The position numbers and the translations under genes are program-made. From Lamellibrachia columna (Eukaryota > Annelida > Polychaeta > Sabellida > Siboglinidae): a stretch of DNA of 64,000 nucleotides. The DNA lies in assembly GCA_963662155.1 (NCBI GenBank), contig OY759263.1, positions 28,498,023 through 28,562,022 on the forward strand. The letters run 5' to 3'. Positions 30,101 through 45,100 of this stretch are shown here, in pieces. A model generated the notes under the pieces. The model saw only the letters and a list, made by a program, of their open reading frames with translations. It was not told the DNA's origin and ran no database searches. Positions within the stretch are counted from its first letter, which is position 1. Each line of letters starts with the position of its first letter.

Positions 30101-33100
30101 TTTATATTTTAAAATAGCTGCAAAGCACTCCTTCTGTTTTCTTCGTGTGGTATCAAAGATAGAGCTATATAATTTCTATATTTCCAAAATGACAACTGGA
30201 AAGGGATACACATAACTGCATTTGTAAACATTTGGTCGGTGTTACCTGAAGCAGTCGTACTTTCTATCTCGAGAGTAGTAGTATCCAATGATGCAGTAGT
30301 AGAAGAAGTCGCTGAAGTAGTGTCTTCCTCGGTAGTTTTCCCTTCTACTTCCATACTTGCTACAGTTGGTGAATAGTCAAAATTAAAAAATAAATTACAA
30401 ATATCATAGTTATAATATATTTATTGTCTATTTATTATAATTAATATCAATCGTTCCATATGTTCAACAAATTAGCAGTTTCGTAGGTGTTTCAATTAGG
30501 TAATAAAATATTAATAACGGACGAATAGATAAAACGATTATTTGAGATAAAACTTGTACCTTCGCTAGTTGTTTCGACGAAAGATGTTGTTCCTTCGACT
30601 GTTGTTTGTGCAGCTGTTCCAGTGGTCTCTGTCGAAATTATTGTTTCGGTTGACCCCGTGGTAACATCCGCAGCTGTGGTTGTTGCTGAAAACAAATACT
30701 TGAAAAAGAGCTAAGCATTTAGTAGATTCCGGAGTTAAATTATTTTCTGTAATGACAGTTATATTGGTAAACAAGTCACATTGCCTACCCATCAAACTTA
30801 CACTTATTGTTTAAACAGAAATGACAGTCATTTACCTTCGCTCGTTGTCTCAACGGATTGCGTCGTTCTTTCGATTGTACTTGTTTCAACTGACTCTGTA
30901 GTCGCTGCCGACGACAAGCTATCCGTCGATTCCGTGGTTTCCACAGGGGCTGTGGTGGATCCTGCCAGAAGAACATCATGTCCAATGCATTCATTGGTTT
31001 GAACGAAGACTTTTTTAACAACACATTGAACATCCAAATATATAAATGGAATAACATTGAACATTATGCTGATTCATCAATGTTATGTGATTTGTTTCCA
31101 AGCTACAATTTTCGCTTTTGCACTATCAAACCTCATGTATTCATTTTTAAATATAAAACAACGAATGCGATTGATATTTTCAGTACACCTTTATATTTTA
31201 AAATAGCTGCAAAGCACTCCTTCTGTTTTCTTCGTGTGGTATCAAAGATAGAGCTATATCATTTCTATATTTCCAAAATGACAACTGGAAAGGGATACAC
31301 ATAACTGCATTTGTAAACATTCGGTCGGTGTTACCTGAAGCAGTCGTACTTTCTATCTCGAGAGTAGTAGTATCCAATGATGCAGTAGTAGAAGACGTCG
31401 CTGAAGTAGTGTCTTCCTCGGTAGTTTTCCCTTCTACTTTCGTACTTGCTACAGTTGGTGAATAGTCAAAATTCAACAATAAATTACAAATATCAGAGTT
31501 ATAGTATATTTATTTTCTATTTATTATAATTAATATCAATCGTTCCATATGTTCAACAAATTAGCAGTTTCGTAGATATTTTAATTGGGTAATAAAATAT
31601 TAATAACGGACGAATAGATAAAACGATTAGTTGAGATCATTCTTGTACCTTCGCTAGTTGTTTCGACGAAAGATGTTGTTCCTTCGATTGTTGTTTGCGC
31701 AGCTGTTCCAGTGGTCTCTGTCGAAGTTATTGTTTCGGTAGACTCCGTGGTAACATCCACAGCTGTGGTTGTTGCTGAAAAAAAAAAATTTAAATAGAAC
31801 TAAGCATTTAGTAGATGCAGGAATTAAATTATTTTCTCTAATGACAGTTATATTGGAAAACAAGTCACATTGCCTACCCTTCAAAATTACACTCATTGTT
31901 TAAACAGAAATGACAGTCATTTACCTTCGCTCGTTGTCTCAACGGATCGCGTCGTTCCTTCAATTGTACTTGTTTCAACAGACTCTGTAGTCGCTGCCGA
32001 CGACAAGCTATCCGTCGATTCCGTGGTTTCCACAGGGGCTGTGGTGGATCCTGCCAAAAGAATATCATGTCAAATGCATTCATTGGTTTGAACAAGACAT
32101 TGTTTTAACAAAACATTGAACATCCATATATATAAATGGAATAACATTGAACATTATGCTGATTCATAAATGTTATGTGATTTGCTTCCAAGCTACAAGT
32201 TGCGCTTTTGCATTATCAAACCTCATGTATTAATTTTGATATATGAAACATCGAATATGATTGATATTTTCAATACAACTTTATATTTTAAAATAGTTGC
32301 ATAGCACTCCTTCTGTTTTCATCGTGTGGTATCAAAGATAGAGCTATATCATTTCTATATTTCAAAATGAAATCTGGAAAGGGATACACATAATTGCATT
32401 TGTAAACATTCGGTCGGTGTTACCTAAAGCAGTCGTACTTTCTATCTCGAGAGTAGTAGTATCCAATGATGCAGTAGTAGAAGACGTCGCTGAAGTAGTG
32501 TCTTCCACGGTAGTTTTCCCTTCTACTACCGTACTTGCTACAGTTGCTGAATAATCAAAATTAAAAAATAAATTACAAATATCATAGTTATATTATATTT
32601 ATTTTCTATTTGTTATAATTAATATCAATCGTTCCATATGTACAACAAATTAGCAGTTTCGTAGTTTTTTCAATTAGGTAATAAAATATTAATAACGGAC
32701 GAATAGATAAAACGATTATTTGAGATCAAACTTATACCTTCGCTAGTTGTTTCGACGAAAGATGTTGTTCCTTCGACTGTTGTTTGTGCAGCTGTTCCAG
32801 TGGTCTCTGTCGAAATTATTGTTTCGGTTGACCCCGTGGTAACATCCGCAGCTGTGGTTGTTGCTGAAAAAAAAAAACTTAAAATAGAGCTAAGCATTTA
32901 GTAGATGCCAGAATTAAATTATTTTCTGTAATGACAGTTATATTGGTAAACAAGCCACATTGCCTACCCATCAAAATTACACTGATTGTTTAAACAGAAA
33001 TGACAGTCATTTACCTTCGCTCGTTGTCTCAACGGATTGCGTCGTTCCTTCGATTGTACTTGTTTCAACTGAATCTGTAGTCGCTGCCGACGACAAGCTA

Positions 33101-36100
33101 TCCGTCGATTCCATGGTTTCCACAGGAGCTGTGGTGGATCCTGCCAGAAGAACATCATGTCAAATGCATTCATTGGTTTGAACGAAGACTTTTTTTAACA
33201 TCACATTGAACATCCATATATATAAATGGAATAACATTGAACATTATGCTGATTCATCAATGTTATGTGATTTGTTTCCAAGCTACAATTTTCGCTTTTG
33301 CATTATCAAACCTCATGTATTCATTTTAAAATATGAAAAAACGAATGCGATTGATATTTTCAGTACACCTTTATATTTTAAAATACCTGCAAAGCACTCC
33401 TTCTGTTTTCTTCGTGTGGTATCAAAGATAGAGCTATATCATTTCTATATTTCCAAAATGACAACTGGAAAGGGATACACATAACTGCATTTGTAAACAT
33501 TCGGTCGGTGTTACCTGAAGCAGTCGTACTTTCTATCTCGAGAGTAGTAGTATCCAATGATGCAGTAGTAGAAGACGTCGCTGAAATAGTGTTTTCCTCT
33601 GTAGTTTTCCCTTCTACTTCCGTACTTGCTACAGTTGGTGAATAGTCAAAATTCAACAATAAATTACAAATATCAGAGTTATAATATATTTATTTTCTAT
33701 TTATTATAATTAATATCAATCGTTCCATATGTTCAACAAATTAACAGTTTCTAGATATTTCAATTGGGTAATAAAATATTAATAACGGGCGAATAGATCA
33801 AACGATTAGTTGAGATCATTCTTGTACCTTCGCTAGTTGTTTCGACGAAAGATGTTATACCTTCGATTGTTGTTTGTGCAGCTGTTCCAGTGGTCTCTGT
33901 CGAAGTTATTGTTTCGGTAGACTCCGTGGTAACATCCACAGCTGTGGTTGTTGCAGAAAAAAAAATACTTGAAATAGAGCTAAGCATTTAGTAGATGCAG
34001 GAATTAAATTATTTTCTCTAATGACAGTTATATTGGAAAACAAGTCACATTGCCTACCCTTCAAAATTACACTTATTGTTTAAACAGAAATGACAGGCAT
34101 TTACCTTCGCTCGTTGTCTCAACGGATTTCGTCGTTCCTTCGATTGTACTTGTTTCAACTGACTCTGTAGTCGCTGCCGACGACAAGCTATCCGTCGATT
34201 CCGTTGTTTCCACAGGGGCTGTGTTGGATCCTACCAGAAGAATATCATGTCAAATGCATTCATTGGTTTGAAAGAAGACTTTTTTTAACAACACATTGAA
34301 CATCCATATATATATAAATGGAATAACATTGAACATTATGCTCATTCATCAATATTATGTGATTTGTTTCCAAGCTACTATTTTCGCTTTTGCATTATCA
34401 AACCTCATGTATTCATTTTAAAATTTGAAACAACGAATGCGATTGATATTTTCAGTACACCTTTATATTTTAAAATAGCTGCAAAGCACTCCTTCTGTTT
34501 TCTTCGTGTGGTATCAAAGATAGAGCTATATCATTTCTATATTTCCAAAATGACAACTGGAAAAGGATACACATAACTGCATTTGTAAACATTCGGTCGG
34601 TGTTACCTGAAGCAGTCGTACTTTCTATCTCGAGAGTAGTAGTATCCAATGATGCAGTAGTAGAAGAAGTCGCTGAAGTAGTGTCTTCCTCGGTAGTTTT
34701 CCCTTCTACTTCCGTACTTGCTACAGTTGGTGAATAATCAAAATTAAAAAATAAATTACAAATATCATAGTTATAATATATTTATTGTCTATTTATTATA
34801 ATTAATATCAATCGTTCCATATGTTCAACAAATTAGCAGTTTCGTAGGTGTTTCAATTAGGTAATAAAATATTAATAACGGACGAATAGATAAAACGATT
34901 ATTTGAGATAAAACTTGTACCTTCGCTAGTTGTTTCGACGAAAGATGTTGTTCCTTCGACTGTTGTTTGTGCAGCTGTTCCAGTGGTCTCTGTCGAAATT
35001 ATTGTTTCGGTTGACCCCGTGGTAACATCCGCAGCTGTGGTTGTTGCTGAAAACAAATACTTGAAATAGAGCTAAGCATTTAGTAGATGCAGGAATTAAA
35101 TTATTTTCTGTAATGACAGTTATATTGGTAAACAAGTCACATTGCCTACCCATCAAAATTACACTTATTGTTTAAACAGAAATGACAGTAATTTACCTTC
35201 GCTCGTTGTCTCAACGGATTGCGTCGTTCTTTCGATTGTACTTGTTTCAACTGACTCTGTAGTCGCTGCCGACGACAAGCTATCCGTCGATTCCGTGGTT
35301 TCCACAGTGGCTGTGGTGGAACCTGCCAGAAGAATATCATGTCAAATGCATTCATTGGTTTGAACGAAGACTTTTTTTAACAACACATTGAACATCCATA
35401 TATATAAATGGAATAACATTGAACATTATGCTGATTCATCAATGTTATGTGATTTGTTTCCAAGCTACAATTTTCGCTTATGCTTCATCAAACCTCATGT
35501 ATTCATTTTGAAATTTGAAACAACGAATACGATTGATATTTTCAATACAACTTTATATTTTAAAATAGCTGCAAAGCACTTCTTCTGTTTTCTTCGTGTG
35601 GTATCAAAGATAGAGCTATATCATTTCTATATTTCCAAAATGACAACTGGAAAGGAATACACATAACTGCATTTGTAAACATTCGGTCGGTGTTACCTGA
35701 AGCAGTCGTACTTTCTATCTCGAGAGTAGTAGTATCCAATGATGCAGTAGTAGAAGACGTCGCTGAAGTAGTGTCTTCCTCGGTAATTTTCCCTTCTACT
35801 ACCGTACTTGCTACAGTTGGTGAATAGTCAAAATTCAATAATAAATTACAAATATCCGAGTTATAATATATTTATTTTCTATTTATTATAATTAATATCA
35901 ATCGTTCCATATGTTCAACAAATTACCAGTTTCGTAGATATTTCAATTGGGTAATAAAATATTAGTAACGGGCGAATAGATAAAACGATTAATTGAGATC
36001 ATTCTTGTACCTTCGCTAGTTGTTTCAACGAAAGATGTTGTTCCTTCGATTGTTGTTTGTGCAGCTATTCCAGTGGTCTCTGTCGAAATTATTGTTTCGG

Positions 36101-39100
36101 TTGACCCCGTGGTAACATCCGCAGCTGTGGTTGTTGCTGAAAAAAAATTATTTGAAATAGAACTAAGCATTTAGTAGATGCAGGAATTAAATAATTTTCT
36201 GTAATGACATTTATATTGGTAAAGAAGTCTCATTGCCTACCCATCAAAATTACACTTATTTTTTAAACAGAAATTACAGTCATTTACCTTCGCTCGTTGT
36301 CTCAACAGATTGCGTCGTTCCTTCGATTGTACTTGTCTCAACTGACTCTGTAGTCGCTGCCGACGACAAGCTATCCGTCGATTTCGTTGTTTCCACATGG
36401 GCTCTGTTGGATCCTGCCAGAAGAATATCATGTCAAATGCATTCATTGGTTTGAAAGAAGACTTTTTTTAACAACACATTGAACATCCATATATATATAA
36501 ATGGAATAACATTGAACATTATGCTGATTCATCAATGTTATGTGATTTGTTTCCAAGCTACAATTTTCGCTTTTGCATTATCAAACCTCATGTATTCATT
36601 TTAAAATTTGAAACAACGAATGCGATTGATATTTTCAGTACACCTTTATATTTTAAAATAGCTGCAAAGCACTCCTTTTTTTTCTTCGTGTGGTATCAAA
36701 GATAGAGCTATATAATTTCTATATTTCCAAAATGACAACTGGAAAGGGATACACATAACTGCATTTGTAAACATTCGGTCGGTGTTACCTGAAGCAGTCG
36801 TACTTTCTATCTCGAGAGTAGTAGTATCCAATGATGCAGTAGTAGAAGAAGTCGCTGAAGTAGTGTCTTCCTCGGTAGTTTTCCCTTCTACTTCCGTACT
36901 TGCTACAGTTGGTGAATAATCAAAATTAAAAAATAAATTACAAATATCTTAGTTATAATATATTTATTGTCTATTTATTATAATTAATATCAATCGTTCC
37001 ATATGTTCAACAAATTAGCAGTTTCATAGGTGTTTCAATTAGGTAATAAAATATTAATAACGGACGAATAGATAAAACGATTATTTGAGATAAAACTTGT
37101 ACCTTCGCTAGTTGTTTCGACGAAAGATGTTGTTCCTTCGACTGTTGTTTGTGCAGCTGTTCCAGTGGTCTCTGTCGAAATTATTGTTTCGGTTGACCCC
37201 GTGGTAACATCCGCAGCTGTGGTTGTTGCTGAAAACAAATACTTGAAATAGAGCTAAGCATTTAGTAGATTCCGGAATTAAATTATTTTCTGTAATGACA
37301 GTTATATTGGAAAACAAGTCACATTGCCTACCCTTCAAAATTACACTCATTGTTTAAACAGAAATTACAGTCATTTACCTTCGCTCGTTGTCTCAACGGA
37401 TGGCGTCGTTCCTTCAATTGTACTTGTTTCAACAGACTCTGTAGTCGCTGCCGACGACAAGCTATCCGTCGATTCCGTGGTTTCCACAGGGGCTGTGGTG
37501 GATCCTGCCAAAAGAATATCATGTCAAATGCATTCATTGGTTTGAACAAGACATTGTTTTAACAAAACATTGAACATCCATATATATAAATGGAATAACA
37601 TTGAACATTATGCTGATTCATAAATGTTATGTGATTTGCTTCCAAGCTACAAGTTGCGCTTTTGCATTATCAAACCTCATGTATTAATTTTGATATATGA
37701 AACATCGAATATGATTGATATTTTCAATACAACTTTATATTTTAAAATAGTTGCATAGCACTCCTTCTGTTTTCATCGTGTGGTATCAAAGATAGAGCTA
37801 TATCATTTCTATATTTCAAAATGAAATCTGGAAAGGGATACACATAATTGCATTTGTAAACATTCAGTCGGTGTTACCTGAAGCAGTCGTACTTTCTATC
37901 TCGAGAGTAGTAGTATCCAATGATGCAGTAGTAGAAGACGTCGCTGAAGTAGTGTCTTCCACGGTAGTTTTCCCTTCTACTACCGTACTTGCTACAGTTG
38001 CTGAATAACCAAAATTAAAAAATAAATTACAAATATCATAGTTATATTATATTTATTTTCTATTTGTTATAATTAATATCAATCGTTCCATATGTACAAC
38101 AAATTAGCAGTTTCGTAGTTTTTTCAATTAGGTAATAAAATATTAATAACGGACGAATAGATAAAACGATTATTTGAGATCAAACTTATACCTTCGCTAG
38201 TTGTTTCGACGAAAGATGTTGTTCCTTCGACTGTTGTTTGTGCAGCTGTTCCAGTGGTCTCTGTCGAAATTATTGTTTCGGTTGACCCCGTGGTAACATC
38301 CGCAGCTGTGGTTGTTGCTGAAAAAAATACTTAAAATAGAGCTAAGCATTTAGTAGATGCCGGAATTAAATTATTTTCTGTAATGACAGTTATATTGGTA
38401 AAGAAGTCTCATTGCCTACCCATCAAAATTACACTTATTTTTTAAACAGAAATGACAGTCATTTACCTTCGCTCGTTGTCTCAACAGATTGCGTCGTTCC
38501 TTCGATTGTACTTGCTTCAACTGACTCTGTAGTCGCTGCCGACGACAAGCTATCCGTCGATTCCGTTGTTTCCACAGGGGCTGTGGTGGATCCTGCCAGA
38601 AGAATATCATGTCAAATGCATTCATTGGTTAGAACGAAGACTTTTTTTAACAACACATTGAACATCCATATATATAAATGGAATAACATTGAACATTATG
38701 CTGATTCATCAATGTTATGTGATTTGTTTCCAAGCTACAATTTTCGCTTATGCTTCATCAAACCTCATGTATTCATTTTGAAATATGAAACAACGAATAC
38801 GATTGATATTTTCAATACAACTTTATATTTTAAAATAGCTGCAAAGCACTCCTTCTGTTTTCTTCGTGTGGTATCAAAGATAGAGCTATATCATTTCTAT
38901 ATTTCCAAAATGACAACTGGAAAGGGATACACATAACTGCATTTGTAAACATTCGGTCGGTGTTACCTGAAGCAGTCGTACTTTCTATTTCGAGAGTAGT
39001 AGTATCCAATGATGCAGTAGTAGAAGACGTCGCTGAAGTAGTGTCTTCCTCGGTAATTTTCCCTTCTACTACCGTACTTGCTACAGTTGGTGAATAGTCA

Positions 39101-42100
39101 AAATTCAATAATAAATTACAAATATCAGAGTTATAATATATTTATTTTCTATTTATTATAATTAATATCAATCGTTCCATATGTTCAACAAATTACCAGT
39201 TTCGTAGATATTTCAATTGGGTAATAAAATATTAGTAATGGGCGAATAGATAAAACGATTAGTTGAGATCATTCTTGTACCTTCGCTAGTTGTTTCGACG
39301 AAAGATGTTGTTCCTTCGATTGTTGTTTGTGCAGCTGTTCCAGTGGTCTCTGTCGAAGTTATTGTTTCGGTAGACTCCGTGGTAACATCCACAGCTGTGG
39401 TTGTTGCTGAAAAAAAAATAATTGAAATAGAGCTAAGCATTTAGTAGATGCAGGAATTAAATTATTTTCTCTAATGAAAGTTATATTGGAAAACAAGTCA
39501 CATTGCCTACCCTTCAAAATTACACTCATTGTTTAAACAGAAATGACAGTCATTTACCTTCGCTCGTTGTCTCAACGGATGGCGTCGTTCCTTCAATTGT
39601 ATTTGTTTCAACAGACTCTGTAGTCGCTGCCGACGACAAGCTATCCGTCGATTCCGTGGTTTCCACAGGGGCTGTGGTGGATCCTGCCAAAAGAATATCA
39701 TGTCAAATGCATTCATTGGTTTGAACGAAGACTTTTTTTAACAACACATTGAACATCCATATATATAAATGGAATAACATTGAACATTATGCTGATTCAT
39801 CAATGTTATGTGATTTGTTTCCAAGCTACAATTTTCGCTTATGCTTCATCAAACCTCATGTATTCATTTTGAAATATGAAACAACGAATACGATTGATAT
39901 TTTCAATACAACTTTATATTTTAAAATAGCTGCAAAGCACTCCTTCTGTTTTCTTCGTGTGGTATCAAAGATAGAGCTATATCATTTCTATATTTCCAAA
40001 ATGACAACTCGAAAGGGATACACATAACTGCATTTGTAAACATTCGGTCGGTGTTACCTGAAGCAGTCGTACTTTCTATCTCGAGAGTAGTAGTATCCAA
40101 TGATGCAGTAGTAGAAGACGTCGCTGAAGTAGTGTCTTCCTCGGTAATTTTCCCTTCTACTACCGTACTTGCTACAGTTGGTGAATAGTCAAAATTCAAT
40201 AATAAATTAAAAATATCAGAGTTATAATATATTTATTTTCTATTTGTTATAATTAATATCAATCGTTCCATATGTACAACAAATTACCAGTTTCGTAGAT
40301 ATTTCAATTGGGTAATAAAATATTAGTAACGGGCGAATAGATAAAACGATTAGTTGAGATCATTCTTGTACCTTCGCTAGTTGTTTCGACGAAAGATGTT
40401 GTTCCTTCGATTGTTGTTTGTGCAGCTATTCCAATGGTCTCTGTCGAAGTTATTGTTTCGGTTGACCCCGTGGTAACATCCGCAGCTGTGGTTGTTGCTG
40501 AAAAAAAATTATTTGAAATAGAACTAAGCATTTAGTAGATGCAGGAATTAAATTATTTTCTGTAATGACATTTATATTGGTAAAGAAGTCTCATTGCCTA
40601 CCCATCAAAATTACACTTATTTTTTAAACAGAAATTACAGTCATTTACCTACGCTCGTTGTCTCAACAGATTGCGTCGTTCCTTCGATTGTACTTGTCTC
40701 AACTGACTCTGTAGTCGCTGCCGACGACAAGCTCTCCGTCGATTCCGTTGTTTCCACAGGGACAGTGGTGGATCCTGCCAAAAGAATATCATGTCAAATG
40801 CATTCATTGGTTTGAACGTAGACTTTTTTTAACAAAACATTGAACATCCATATATATAAATGGAATAACATTGAACATTATGCTGATTCATCAATGTTAT
40901 GTGATTTGTTTCCAAGCTACAATTTTCGCTTATGCTTCATCAAACCTCATGTATTCATTTTGAAATATGAAACAACGAATACGATTGATATTTTCAATAC
41001 AACTTTATATTTTAAAATAGCTGCAAAGCACTCCTTCTGTTTTCTTCGTGTGGTATCAAAGATAGAGCTATATCATTTCTATATTTCCAAAATGACAACT
41101 GGAAAGGGATACACATAACTGCATTTGTAAACATTCGGTCGGTGTTACCTGAAGCAGTCGTACTTTCTATCTCGAGAGTAGTAGTATCCAATGATGCAGT
41201 AGTAGAAGATATCGCTGAAGTAGTGTCTTCCTCGGTAATTTTCCCTTCTACTACCGTACTTGCTACAGTTGGTGAATAGTCAAAATTCAATAATAAATTT
41301 AAAATATCAGAGTTATAATATATTTATTTTCTATTTATTATAATTAATATCAATCGTTCCATATGTTCAACAAATTACCAGTTTCGTAGATATTTCAATT
41401 GGGTAATAAAATATTAGTAACGGGCGAATAGATAAAACGATTAGTTGAGATCATTCTTGTACCTTCGCTAGTTGTTTCGACGAAAGATGTTGTTCCTTCG
41501 ATTGTTGTTTGTGCAGCTATTCCAATGGTCTCTGTCGAAGTAATTGTTTCGGTTGACCCCGTGGTAACATCCGCAGCTGTGGTTGTTGCTGAAAAAAAAT
41601 TATTTGAAATAGAACTAAGCATTTAGTAGATGCAGGAATTAAATTATTTTCTGTAATGACATTTATATTGGTAAAGAAGTCTCATTGCCTACCCATCAAA
41701 ATTACACTTATTTTTTAAACAGAAATTACAGTCATTTACCTTCGCTCGTTGTCTCAACAGATTGCGTCGTTCCTTCGATTGTACTTGTCTCAACTGACTC
41801 TGTATTCGCTGCCGACGACAAGCTCTCCGTCGATTCCGTTGTTTCCAAAGGGGCAGTGGTGGATCCTGCCAGAAGAATATCATGTCAAATGCATTCATTG
41901 TTTTGAAGGAAGACTTTTTTTAACAACACATTGAACATCCATATATATAAATTGAATAACATTGAACATTATGCTGATTCATCAATGTTATGTGATTTGT
42001 TTCCAAGCTACAATTTTCGCTTTTGCATTATCAAACCTCATGTATTCATTTTTAAATATGAAACAACGAATGCGATTGATATTTTCAGTACACCTTTATA

Positions 42101-45100
42101 TTTTAAAATAGCTGCAAAGCACTCCTTCTGTTTTCTTCGTGTGGTATCAAAGATAGAGCTATATCATTTCTATATTTCCAAAATGACAACTCGAAAGGGA
42201 TACACATAACTGCATTTGTAAACATTCGGTCGGTGTTACCTGAAGCAGTCGTACTTTCTATCTCGAGAGTAGTAGTATCCAATGATGCAGTAGTAGAAGA
42301 CGTCGCTGAAGTAGTGTCTTCCTCGGTAATTTTCCCTTCTACTACCGTACTTGCTACAGTTGGTGAATAGTCAAAATTCAATAATAAATTAAAAATATCA
42401 GAGTTATAATATATTTATTTTCTATTTGTTATAATTAATATCAATCGTTCCATATGTACAACAAATTACCAGTTTCGTAGATATTTCAATTGGGTAATAA
42501 AATATTAGTAACGGGCGAATAGATAAAACGATTAGTTGAGATCATTCTTGTACCTTCGCTAGTTGTTTCGACGAAAGATGTTGTTCCTTCGATTGTTGTT
42601 TGTGCAGCTATTCCAATGGTCTCTGTCGAAGTTATTGTTTCGGTTGACCCCGTGGTAACATCCGCAGCTGTGGTTGTTGCTGAAAAAAAATTATTTGAAA
42701 TAGAACTAAGCATTTAGTAGATGCAGGAATTAAATTATTTTCTGTAATGACATTTATATTGGTAAAGAAGTCTCATTGCCTACCCATCAAAATTACACTT
42801 ATTTTTTAAACAGAAATTACAGTCATTTACCTACGCTCGTTGTCTCAACAGATTGCGTCGTTCCTTCGATTGTACTTGTCTCAACTGACTCTGTAGTCGC
42901 TGCCGACGACAAGCTCTCCGTCGATTCCGTTGTTTCCACAGGGACAGTGGTGGATCCTGCCAAAAGAATATCATGTCAAATGCATTCATTGGTTTGAACG
43001 AAGACTTTTTTTAACAAAACATTGAACATCCATATATATAAATGGAATAACATTGAACATTATGCTGATTCATCAATGTTATGTGATTTGTTTCCAAGCT
43101 ACAATTTTCGCTTATGCTTCATCAAACCTCATGTATTCATTTTGAAATATGAAACAACGAATACGATTGATATTTTCAATACAACTTTATATTTTAAAAT
43201 AGCTGCAAAGCACTCCTTCTGTTTTCTTCGTGTGGTATCAAAGATAGAGCTATATCATTTCTATATTTCCAAAATGACAACTGGAAAGGGATACACATAA
43301 CTGCATTTGTAAACATTCGGTCGGTGTTACCTGAAGCAGTCGTACTTTCTATCTCGAGAGTAGTAGTATCCAATGATGCAGTAGTAGAAGATATCGCTGA
43401 AGTAGTGTCTTCCTCGGTAATTTTCCCTTCTACTACCGTACTTGCTACAGTTGGTGAATAGTCAAAATTCAATAATAAATTTAAAATATCAGAGTTATAA
43501 TATATTTATTTTCTATTTATTATAATTAATATCAATCGTTCCATATGTTCAACAAATTACCAGTTTCGTAGATATTTCAATTGGGTAATAAAATATTAGT
43601 AACGGGCGAATAGATAAAACGATTAGTTGAGATCATTCTTGTACCTTCGCTAGTTGTTTCGACGAAAGATGTTGTTCCTTCGATTGTTGTTTGTGCAGCT
43701 ATTCCAATGGTCTCTGTCGAAGTAATTGTTTCGGTTGACCCCGTGGTAACATCCGCAGCTGTGGTTGTTGCTGAAAAAAAATTATTTGAAATAGAACTAA
43801 GCATTTAGTAGATGCAGGAATTAAATTATTTTCTGTAATGACATTTATATTGGTAAAGAAGTCTCATTGCCTACCCATCAAAATTACACTTATTTTTTAA
43901 ACAGAAATTACAGTCATTTACCTTCGCTCGTTGTCTCAACAGATTGCGTCGATCCTTCGATTGTACTTGTCTCAACTGACTCTGTAGTCGCTGCCGACGA
44001 CAAGCTATCCGTCGATTTCGTTGTTTCCACATGGGCTGTGTTGGATCCTGCCAGAAGAATATCATGTCAAATGCATTCATTGGTTTGAAAGAAGACTTTT
44101 TTTAACAACACATTGAACATCCATATATATAAATTGAATAACATTGAACATTATGCTGATTCATCAATGTTATGTGATTTGTTTCCAAGCTACAATTTTC
44201 GCTTTTGCATTATCAAACCTCATGTATTCATTTTTAAATATGAAACAACGAATGCGATTGATATTTTCAGTACACCTTTATATTTTAAAATAGCTGCAAA
44301 GCACTCCTTCTGTTTTCTTCGTGTGGTATCAAAGATAGAGCTATATCATTTCTATATTTCCAAAATGACAACTCGAAAGGGATACACATAACTGCATTTG
44401 TAAACATTCGGTCGGTGTTACCTGAAGCAGTCGTACTTTCTATCTCGAGAGTAGTAGTATCCAATGATGCAGTAGTAGAAGACGTCGCTGAAGTAGTGTC
44501 TTCCTCGGTAATTTTCCCTTCTACTACCGTACTTGCTACAGTTGGTGAATAGTCAAAATTCAATAATAAATTAAAAATATCAGAGTTATAATATATTTAT
44601 TTTCTATTTGTTATAATTAATATCAATCGTTCCATATGTACAACAAATTACCAGTTTCGTAGATATTTCAATTGGGTAATAAAATATTAGTAACGGGCGA
44701 ATAGATAAAACGATTAGTTGAGATCATTCTTGTACCTTCGCTAGTTGTTTCGACGAAAGATGTTGTTCCTTCGATTGTTGTTTGTGCAGCTATTCCAATG
44801 GTCTCTGTCGAAGTTATTGTTTCGGTTGACCCCGTGGTAACATCCGCAGCTGTGGTTGTTGCTGAAAAAAAATTATTTGAAATAGAACTAAGCATTTAGT
44901 AGATGCAGGAATTAAATTATTTTCTGTAATGACATTTATATTGGTAAAGAAGTCTCATTGCCTACCCATCAAAATTACACTTATTTTTTAAACAGAAATT
45001 ACAGTCATTTACCTACGCTCGTTGTCTCAACAGATTGCGTCGTTCCTTCGATTGTACTTGTCTCAACTGACTCTGTAGTCGCTGCCGACGACAAGCTCTC

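Noticed and set aside
38412..38936. Unusually long plus-strand frame of 174 codons
   Set aside because: It is created by one substitution (tga to aga near 38,630) that fuses two shadow frames. It occurs in only one unit.
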